Shown: one piece after another, positions 15,485 through 19,840 of the stretch
How positions within the stretch are numbered: position 1 is the first letter of the stretch
Layout: every line of letters begins with the position of its first letter
IMG/VR virus record: IMGVR_UViG_3300022859_000190
Span: 1-24,827 of that record
DNA from: a virus
Length of the DNA: 24,827 nucleotides
Reading direction: 5' to 3' (one strand)
Made by a program: the position numbers and the translations under genes
Notes under the pieces: model-generated
Seen by the model: only the letters and a program-made list of their open reading frames with translations
What the model was told of the DNA's origin: nothing
Databases searched by the model: none

Positions 15485-15489
15485 CAAGC

Positions 15490-15529
15490 TTCCCCAATAA
15501 AGGAAGCGGTCATTTCCTTTATTGGGGAA
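15490..15529. repeat. Perfect 16-bp inverted repeat
   Basis: TTCCCCAATAAAGGAA (15490-15505) and TTCCTTTATTGGGGAA (15514-15529) are perfect inverted arms around an 8-base loop. It lies only 5 bases from the next hairpin, in the gap between array genes 1 and 2. The absence of a T-run on either strand makes a simple terminator doubtful; a processing site, structured RNA or small mobile palindrome are alternatives. Confidence 0.8.
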
Positions 15530-15535
15530 TCGCCT

Positions 15536-15727
15536 TCAGGGCTTGGCAAGCTCGCGCTCAAAAGCGGCAACGCATCGGCAATCTTCGGCGTGAGCCAGCA
15601 GCAGATCACGGTCTTCACCGGCAAAGCGTTCGCCAGCACGGAGCGCCGCCGCTTTCATGTCGCGGGCAGCACGGTGGAATTCGAGGCCGTCAATCAAAAG
15701 CTGGCGGCGGATGGGGCTCAAGGGCAT
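15536..15727 (-). CDS. Tiny array gene 2 (63 residues)
   Basis: Reads MPLSPIRRQLLIDGLEFHRA and ends CVAAFERELAKP. It looks mainly helical and contains CRC near the C-terminus; I do not recognise it. I set the start at the ATG 15725-15727, 3 bases after a copy of the C-rich box, rather than at the longer in-frame start, because the same spacing is seen in the neighbouring genes. No Shine-Dalgarno is visible. Confidence 0.5.
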   Translation of the reverse strand: MPLSPIRRQLLIDGLEFHRAARDMKAAALRAGERFAGEDRDLLLAHAEDCRCVAAFERELAKP

Positions 15728-15730
15728 TTT

Positions 15731-15779
15731 CTGGAGAGCGGTGGGACGTGGCCGGGCAAGCCCCGACGGGCTGTTGGTG
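15731..15779 (-). promoter_or_regulatory. Array leader B: hairpin plus C-rich box
   Basis: On the minus strand: CACCAACAGCCC, then a 17-base hairpin (stem GTCGGG/CCCGGC, loop GCTTG; plus 15751-15767), four bases, then the box TCCCACCGCTCTCCAG (15731-15746), three bases, ATG. It aligns over its full length with leader A, and stem differences between the two keep pairing. Confidence 0.7.
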
Positions 15780-15780
15780 G

Positions 15781-15942
15781 TCAGTCGGTCCAACGGGCCC
15801 ATTCATCGGGATCGGGGAAAGCCTCATCGTTTTCGCCAAACATGAGCACCCTGTTGTATGCAGCGATCTCGGCGGTGGTCAGGCCTTCATAGGGCTGTTT
15901 GCCCGCGGCGTAGTTGGCGTTCACTTTGTCTTTGGCGGTCAT
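15781..15942 (-). CDS. Tiny array gene 3 (53 residues)
   Basis: Reads MTAKDKVNANYAAGKQPYEG, then LTTAEIAAYNRVLMF and an acidic Trp-containing end (DPDEWARWTD). It resembles a small acidic phage accessory protein, but no family is recognised. The start is placed at ATG 15940-15942, directly after leader A; a longer reading would run through the leader repeat and is unlikely. It ends two bases before leader B. Confidence 0.5.
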   Translation of the reverse strand: MTAKDKVNANYAAGKQPYEGLTTAEIAAYNRVLMFGENDEAFPDPDEWARWTD

Positions 15943-15945
15943 CAG

Positions 15946-15995
15946 CTGGGGAGCGGTGGGGCAAGTGCCAGACAAGCTCTGGCGGGCTGTTGGTG
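15946..15995 (-). promoter_or_regulatory. Array leader A: hairpin plus C-rich box
   Basis: On the minus strand: CACCAACAGCCC, a perfect hairpin (stem GCCAGA/TCTGGC, loop GCTTG; plus 15967-15983), five bases, the box CCCCACCGCTCCCCAG (15946-15961), then CTG and the ATG of gene 3. It starts directly after the stop of gene 4. Together with leader B it defines a repeat of about 50 bp that ties the end of one gene to the start of the next. Confidence 0.75.
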
Positions 15996-16187
15996 TCAGG
16001 CAAAGCGGCCGGCCACGTTCCAATCAGGGTTTGGTTCGCCAGCCCTGCGGTAGTTTTCTTCAAACAGAGCATTCAGATTGCGAGCACCCAATCCTTGATG
16101 GCTTCGACAAATAAAGATTGCGCCTTCAATTGCGTGGTTGCTCATTGAATCAAGGTTGTAATCAAGGGCGATAAAAGCTGCGGGCAT
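15996..16187 (-). CDS. Tiny array gene 4 (63 residues)
   Basis: Reads MPAAFIALDYNLDSMSNHAI, then EGAIFICRSHQGLGARNLNA and an end rich in Asn and Arg. No known family is recognised and no membrane segment is present. The ATG at 16185-16187 lies two bases after leader C, and the stop abuts leader A. The codon use is more A/T-rich than the structural phage genes. Confidence 0.5.
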   Translation of the reverse strand: MPAAFIALDYNLDSMSNHAIEGAIFICRSHQGLGARNLNALFEENYRRAGEPNPDWNVAGRFA

Positions 16188-16189
16188 GG

Positions 16190-16225
16190 CTGGGGAGCGG
16201 TGGGGCGCGAAGGCCTCTCGCCTTC
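16190..16225 (-). promoter_or_regulatory. Array leader C: hairpin plus C-rich box
   Basis: On the minus strand a perfect hairpin GAAGGC/GCCTTC with the 5-base loop GAGAG (plus 16209-16225) is followed by three bases and the box CCCCACCGCTCCCCAG (16190-16205), then CC and the ATG of gene 4. The box is identical to that of leader A while the stem sequence is completely different yet has the same 6-5-6 geometry. Confidence 0.7.
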
Positions 16226-16245
16226 ATTCATATTGTAGCACGTTG

Positions 16246-16494
16246 CTAACAGCAGGGATTATTCTCTTCCGCCCATTCCGCTGCCTCTTGCTCTGTCGCA
16301 AAAGGCCCAGCCCAGGTAACGATGCTGGCTTGCTCTCCCAACGGGCCGAGCGGGTGCCTGCGGAAAAAGCTGGCGCCTTGCTTCTGGATTGCTACCGCGT
16401 CAAGACCGTCCGCCAGGTCACCCCAGAAAAGGATGGCCGCTATCCAGCCATCAGGAGCAAGGCCTACATCTTCCGCCCAGCTGGCTTTGGTCAT
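16246..16494 (-). CDS. Small array gene 5 (82 residues)
   Basis: Starts MTKASWAEDVGLAPDGWIAA and ends GPFATEQEAAEWAEENNPCC. The GPFxTxxEAxxW ending is a pattern often seen in small phage and cyanobacterial proteins of unknown role. Its ATG overlaps the stop of gene 6 (ATGA), so the two are coupled. Bases just ahead of the ATG (CCACCGC, seven bases, CTCCAG) look like the C-rich box split by an insert, within the coding end of gene 6. Confidence 0.5.
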   Translation of the reverse strand: MTKASWAEDVGLAPDGWIAAILFWGDLADGLDAVAIQKQGASFFRRHPLGPLGEQASIVTWAGPFATEQEAAEWAEENNPCC

Positions 16495-16872
16495 CGCTGG
16501 AGGCCTTCGGCGGTGGACACCTGCCGGTCGAGCAGCTCCGCCAGAACAAGGTCGCCATCTTGTCTTGGTACGTTCTCCCAGCGGTGGCCTTCCATCCGCC
16601 AGAACACGATCAAGGGCATCGCGTCGCGTATCGCCAGGATGTCTTCCAGCTTCATGTCCATCGACCAGTCAGTGACTGGTATCAGCAGCCGCCAGCCCGC
16701 CACTCCCCCGACAACGTGCTTCGCCAGGGAGGGCGAGCTGCAGGCCAGTTGGATTGGCCACCCGTAGACATCAACTCGATCGGGGAAAGTGCTGCAGCGA
16801 ACGCCGATGATCACGCCGGGCTTTCCCCAAGCAACGGACGCGATCAGGGGCCTCTGAGATTTCAATGGCATC
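16491..16872 (-). CDS. Small array gene 6 (unknown)
   Basis: A protein of about 126 residues starting MPLKSQRPLIASVAWGKPGV, with a beta-rich first half and VTDWSMDMKLEDILAIRDAM in the middle. I do not recognise it. The ATG at 16870-16872 follows a GTG that could also serve. A weak relative of the C-rich box (CGCCGCTCCAAA) lies about 20 bases further upstream, beside an in-frame ATT. A 17-base near-palindrome, ACCAGTCA-G-TGACTGGT on the plus strand at 16664-16680, lies inside the gene and might be an operator. It is coupled to gene 5 by a 4-base overlap. Confidence 0.5.
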
Positions 16873-16901
16873 ACACGGTTACCGACAATTTGGAGCGGCG
16901 C

Positions 16902-17267
16902 TCACGCCAACGCACTTCTGACCTGTCGCCGGCTGATGCCCAGGTGCCTTGAAATGCGGCGCTGGCTCCAGCCATCACTGAACAGCAGGGCTACGATCGA
17001 AACGGCCGAGTTTTGAACTGTCAAGCCTGGCTTGACAGTTGGAACCTCTGGCCCAACTACCGAGGATTCCTCGGCAGTTGAAATCTTGAGCCCAGTTGCC
17101 CCTGTGAGCGTGTGCGGGTGTGCCCAGGCAGCCAGCCAGTCGTTCAGCCTGTGGACGGCCTCGCCCAGGCTGTAGCCGGCGACGTAGGCCACCACAGCAA
17201 CGGCGGCGATAGCGCGGATGGTCGCTTCAATGCTTTGGCCCCAATCGGCCTTGATCATGTCTTTCAT
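16902..17267 (-). CDS. Membrane-anchored HTH protein
   Basis: A 121-residue protein with one predicted membrane segment near the N-terminus (AIAAVAVVAYVAGYSLG, about residues 19-35), a Ser/Thr/Pro linker, and a C-terminal HTH (LLFSDGWSQRRISRHLGISR followed by RQVRSALA). Such a layout suggests a DNA-binding domain held at the membrane, perhaps a regulator or a tether for phage DNA; the role is inference. The ATG at 17265-17267 lies four bases after leader D. Two perfect hairpins lie within the linker-coding part of the gene. Confidence 0.6.
   Translation of the reverse strand: MKDMIKADWGQSIEATIRAIAAVAVVAYVAGYSLGEAVHRLNDWLAAWAHPHTLTGATGLKISTAEESSVVGPEVPTVKPGLTVQNSAVSIVALLFSDGWSQRRISRHLGISRRQVRSALA
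17016..17080. repeat. Two palindromes inside the membrane-HTH gene
   Basis: The first is AACTGTCAAG/CTTGACAGTT around a 5-base centre (17016-17040), a perfect 10-bp stem. The second pairs CAACT (17054-17058) with AGTTG (17076-17080) and CCGAGG (17060-17065) with CCTCGG (17069-17074), with one mismatch between and a 3-base centre. Both fall in the linker between the membrane segment and the HTH, where protein constraint is low. The 10-5-10 geometry and the AAC start match the hairpin at 15460-15484. Confidence 0.8.
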
Positions 17268-17271
17268 TTCG

Positions 17272-17310
17272 CTGGGGAGCGGTGGGATTTGCCGGCGGCG
17301 CCTGTAGCGC
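17272..17310 (-). promoter_or_regulatory. Array leader D: C-rich box with weaker hairpin
   Basis: On the minus strand the box TCCCACCGCTCCCCAG (17272-17287) is followed by CGAA and the ATG of the membrane-HTH gene. The nearest hairpin is GCGC/GCGC with a 5-base loop TACAG (plus 17298-17310), shorter and further away than in leaders A to C. The box is certain; the hairpin is marginal. Confidence 0.55.
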
Positions 17311-17359
17311 GCTCAGCGGCCACACCATAGCCCAGAAAATGCGATCCGCCAGCTGCTGC

Positions 17360-17515
17360 TCACGTCATTTCCCGGCGGATCAGCGGCCGCGTTGTCGTTG
17401 GCCGCGTTTGGCCCTGGCGGGCCCCCTCGCGGCGGCGGATCGCGTCCTGCTCTGCTGCGCTCAAGCGCACATAGGCCGGCCGGCGCGAGGCAAAGCCGTC
17501 TTCTGCCAGAGTCAA
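17360..17515 (-). CDS. Tiny array gene 8 (about 51 residues)
   Basis: The frame reads LTLAEDGFASRRPAYVRLSA and continues basic and Arg-rich to RREMT. It would start at TTG 17513-17515, overlapping the upstream stop as TTGA, the same kind of overlap as at 7277-7280. The protein-like composition, with a helix AEQDAIRRREGAR, favours this frame over the longer low-complexity frames in the same place. No family is recognised and there is no C-rich box ahead of it. Confidence 0.4.
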   Translation of the reverse strand: MTLAEDGFASRRPAYVRLSAAEQDAIRRREGARQGQTRPTTTRPLIRREMT

Positions 17516-17871
17516 AGCGCCTGCCCTTTCGAGGCCTGGTAGGCGCGCACCAGCTCCGGGCCGCACAACTCGGCGGTGGCGTTGGCGGCAAGCCGGCCGA
17601 AGTCTGGGTCACGGGTGGACGAGCCCCAGAGGCTGCGCACCCCGTCAACGCCCAGGTCGATGGCCCGGGAGAAGGGGACGCCGGCTCGCAGCGCTTGGCA
17701 GGTCACAATGGCCGTGTGCCAGGCAGCCGTGACGGGATCAGCCTTGCTTACCGGCATCAGGCCAATGGCGGCACCAAGGCCCAAGGCGGTGAGGTTGATC
17801 AGGATCAGGGTCGAGGTGGATGGTTTTATTTCGCTGGGGAGGGACACGGCCGAAATTGTAGCCGCTTCCAT
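17512..17871 (-). CDS. Small exported or membrane protein, start codon uncertain
   Basis: A protein of 105-119 residues. From the first ATG (17871) it starts MEAATISAVSLPSEIKPSTS; from the position matching its neighbours it would start at the ATA 17827-17829 (IKPSTSTLILINLTALGLGA). The second reading gives a Lys followed directly by a hydrophobic stretch, an ordinary signal or anchor, and follows a copy of the C-rich box (17834-17843) and CGAA exactly as the membrane-HTH gene does. After the hydrophobic stretch come ADPVTAAWHTAIVTC and a helical end; cysteines occur in ATAELCG and VTCQA. The function is unknown. This is the first gene of the minus-strand array. Confidence 0.5.
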   Translation of the reverse strand: MEAATISAVSLPSEIKPSTSTLILINLTALGLGAAIGLMPVSKADPVTAAWHTAIVTCQALRAGVPFSRAIDLGVDGVRSLWGSSTRDPDFGRLAANATAELCGPELVRAYQASKGQAL

Positions 17872-17911
17872 AGCTCACATGTATCATTCGTTGGCACTTG
17901 CCTGATTCGTA

Positions 17912-18175
17912 ATGAAACCCTCCAGCCCCGTCCTGCCTGATCTGTCGCGCCCCCAGCGGCGCATGGCCGAACCTCGCACCGCCTTCCCGCGCACCCGCCG
18001 CCGCACCCGCAGCCAGCAGCGGCCGGCCGCTTCCCCGGCCTTGCGCCAGAACTGGATTGGGATGGCGATCGTTGCCGGTTCAGCTGCTCTCACTATTGGT
18101 GGCCTGGTGGTGTTCAGCGGCATTCGCGACAGCCAGGCTTTGCGGTCGCCCGTACCCGCAGCGCTGCAGCCATAA
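17912..18175 (+). CDS. Small single-pass membrane protein
   Basis: An 87-residue protein: a basic, Pro/Arg-rich N-terminal half (RTAFPRTRRRTRSQQRPAAS) followed by one membrane segment (IGMAIVAGSAALTIGGLVVF, about residues 49-68) and a short tail. The layout would put the basic part in the cytoplasm. It lies divergent to the minus-strand array with about 40 bases between the coding ends, a gap that must hold both promoters, though I see no clear boxes. The complementary strand also has an open frame, but it lacks protein-like features. Confidence 0.5.
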   Translation: MKPSSPVLPDLSRPQRRMAEPRTAFPRTRRRTRSQQRPAASPALRQNWIGMAIVAGSAALTIGGLVVFSGIRDSQALRSPVPAALQP

Positions 18176-18218
18176 AGGCGGGGAGGCTTAGCCTCGGAGC
18201 AGCACGTCACTTCCAGCC

Positions 18219-18488
18219 ATGACTATCGCTGATCGGCTCCACGCGGCCACCGGACTGAAGCGCTTCCTCGCCACCGTTGGCCCAATCGAAGCCGTTCAAG
18301 CAATGGAGGATGCGATCAAGCTGCTCCGGGAAAAGCCCAAGCTCTCGGCAGCTGAAATAGTGGAAGAGCTGGAGGCGATTGCCCTGGCGCCGCCGGCCGC
18401 CCCGAAGCCGCCCGCGCCGATCGCCCCCAAGCCCCCATCCAAGGCTGTGCAACCACTGAAAGAGAAGGCGCCGGATCCTCAGCCCTAG
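18219..18488 (+). CDS. Small helical/proline-rich protein ending at amber codon
   Basis: An 89-residue protein: a helical start (MTIADRLHAATGLKRFLATV, then EAVQAMEDAIKLLREKPKLS) and a Pro/Lys/Ala-rich tail (LAPPAAPKPPAPIAPKPP). It stops at TAG 18486-18488, but the same frame continues with protein-like sequence for at least 55 codons more, so the natural product may be longer. The function is unknown. The sequence ahead of its ATG (CACTTCCAGCC) weakly recalls the C-rich box of the minus-strand array. Confidence 0.55.
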   Translation: MTIADRLHAATGLKRFLATVGPIEAVQAMEDAIKLLREKPKLSAAEIVEELEAIALAPPAAPKPPAPIAPKPPSKAVQPLKEKAPDPQP

Positions 18489-18782
18489 ACTGAAGGCGGC
18501 TACGGCACCTACGACGAAGAAGGCCTGGAGATCACCCCGCCGACCCGACTCAGCGGGTACTACGTGAACGTGCATGGCCGCCTTCCACCTGAGGCTGAGG
18601 CATTCCGCGTCCGCTATGGCATCGCTGGTTACTTGCTGGCTGGAGGCGTGAGCGAAGCCCTAGCGACCTATGAAAGTTCCAAGGAACAACCGAAACAGAA
18701 TCACCCATCGGTTCCAAGGATGCTTAAAGCTGTGCTTGTATTTGGAAGCCGTGTAATCGCCTCTGTCTGGTCGGATGCCTAG
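18489..18782 (+). pseudogene. In-frame continuation past the amber codon
   Basis: Directly after the TAG, in the same frame, the reading continues TEGGYGTYDEEGLEITPPTR, then LSGYYVNVHGRLPPEAEAFR and VRYGIAGYLLAGGVSEALAT, and ends at TAG 18780-18782. The first 55 to 60 codons look like real coding sequence with GC-ending codons and a folded-domain pattern. Beyond about 18665 the bases become A/T-rich and overlap the minus-strand gene, so the final part is probably not native. Either the gene was split by a point mutation, or the amber codon is read through. Confidence 0.45.
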
Positions 18783-19079
18783 GATGTTGTCTATGTATTC
18801 TTTCTTGTATTCAAGAACGGTGTGATTGCCCCGGCGGCCATCCTCAACAATCGTGCAGTAGTGGAAGACAACATTCTTGCCGCCAAACAGTAGGTTGCGT
18901 AGGAACACTGAGAAGCGCTTGTCCGAGATAAGCCACAGAATCGTGGCTATGTAGTCTTCACAATTACCCCTTGCCGACTCTTTCCGGGTATCAAGAATGT
19001 GCCACGGATCCAAGCCTGGCCTGTCAGGCCGATACTGGAAAACCTTGTTCAGGGTGTAGGCGGCTTCCTGGAGGTGCAT
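18660..19079 (-). CDS. Possible transglutaminase-like cysteine peptidase
   Basis: A 139-residue protein. RGNCEDYIATILWL (around residues 38-51) has the Cys followed by two acidic residues and a helix that marks the nucleophile of transglutaminase-like proteins (often GDCEDYA). NHTVLEY could supply the histidine and YIDN the third residue. The family is common in bacteria and acts as peptidase or transferase. The match rests on these motifs alone. Codons are more A/T-rich than in neighbouring phage genes, it is alone on this strand, and it overlaps the tail of the preceding plus-strand frame, so it may be a late insertion. Confidence 0.45.
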   Translation of the reverse strand: MHLQEAAYTLNKVFQYRPDRPGLDPWHILDTRKESARGNCEDYIATILWLISDKRFSVFLRNLLFGGKNVVFHYCTIVEDGRRGNHTVLEYKKEYIDNILGIRPDRGDYTASKYKHSFKHPWNRWVILFRLFLGTFIGR

Positions 19080-19131
19080 GGATCAGTGATCAGACGGTTC
19101 ATTATCAGGTTATTGGCCCTTTCCCTGCAGC

Positions 19132-19159
19132 TTGATCAGCCACGGAGCGGGCCCATACT
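19132..19159 (+). promoter_or_regulatory. Possible sigma-70 promoter
   Basis: TTGATC (19132-19137) and CATACT (19154-19159) are separated by 16 bases, each matching four of six consensus positions. It would start transcription shortly ahead of the ATG at 19185 and so serve the three overlapping genes to 22062. The match is weak. Confidence 0.2.
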
Positions 19160-19184
19160 GAGTTCAAGGCAAGACAAGTCAGAG

Positions 19185-19445
19185 ATGGATCGGCGGCAGG
19201 AGATGGTTCAGCTGGCCACCCAGCTCTTGATGGAGCAGATCAACCCGGTGCGGATTCTTTCAATGAGCGATGAGGGCGGGATCCCGTCCGGCACCTTCGA
19301 GAGCAACCGCCAGCAGTTCACCTTCAAGTTCACCCGCTCCGGCCTGGTCACGTACAAGCCCCAGCGGCAGGGATCTGCTGGCCGGGAAGACAGTGGGCTC
19401 TCTGATCGCTTGGCCCGGCTTCAGGATCGCTTGAGCTCGCTGTGA
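19185..19445 (+). CDS. Small hypothetical protein
   Basis: An 86-residue protein starting MDRRQEMVQLATQLLMEQIN, then a beta-like stretch (RQQFTFKFTRSGLVTYKP) and a helical, charged end (SDRLARLQDRLSSL). I do not recognise it. ATG 19185 is preferred to the much longer in-frame reading because upstream sequence overlaps the minus-strand peptidase-like gene and lacks coding character. It overlaps the next gene as GTGA, starting a tight three-gene run. Confidence 0.55.
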   Translation: MDRRQEMVQLATQLLMEQINPVRILSMSDEGGIPSGTFESNRQQFTFKFTRSGLVTYKPQRQGSAGREDSGLSDRLARLQDRLSSL

Positions 19446-19840
19446 GCATGTTCTCCAGGATTGTCGCCGCAACAGTTGATCCGTTCGCTCGGCGGGCGGC
19501 CGCCACGTTCAGCGCTGAGGTGACCACCCAGGTGCGGGTCACCCTGGCGGTGGAGCTCCAGAATGCAGAGCTGCAACTGCAGCGAGCAGGCCAACACCTG
19601 GGTGACCAGATCAGGATTGCCGCGGCCGGATCGTTTGGCCGATCGCTTGATCCATTGCGCGAAGAGCTGGCCAAGGTGTCGCGGGTAGCAGATGGCCTGG
19701 CCGTCTACGGGTTGGCGCGACCTGTGCCGCAGGAGAGTGAATCGCCGCATCAGCAGGCGGTGTTGCAGGCCCAGGCGGAGCAGGTCGAGGGCCGGCTGCT
19801 GCTGGTGGTTCCGCCTGGTGGCCAAGAGGTGGATCGATGA
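19442..19840 (+). CDS. Helical hypothetical protein
   Basis: A 132-residue protein, GTG at 19442 (ATG 19448 is the alternative). It is largely helical and rich in Ala, Gln and Glu, with a likely coiled coil (VELQNAELQLQRAGQHLGDQ) and a Gln-rich second helix near the end. There is no membrane segment or motif. It overlaps both neighbours by four bases (GTGA and ATGA), so its product is probably made together with the large ParB-domain protein and may bind it. Confidence 0.55.
   Translation: MSMFSRIVAATVDPFARRAAATFSAEVTTQVRVTLAVELQNAELQLQRAGQHLGDQIRIAAAGSFGRSLDPLREELAKVSRVADGLAVYGLARPVPQESESPHQQAVLQAQAEQVEGRLLLVVPPGGQEVDR

Noticed and set aside
15460-15529. Rho-independent terminators
   Set aside because: The stems are perfect but no T-run follows on either strand.
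17960-17975. GCCGAAC, the expected partner of the GTTCGGC box at 3150-3156
   Set aside because: It lies inside a plus-strand membrane-protein gene with no hairpin or second box, about 15 kb away; chance match.
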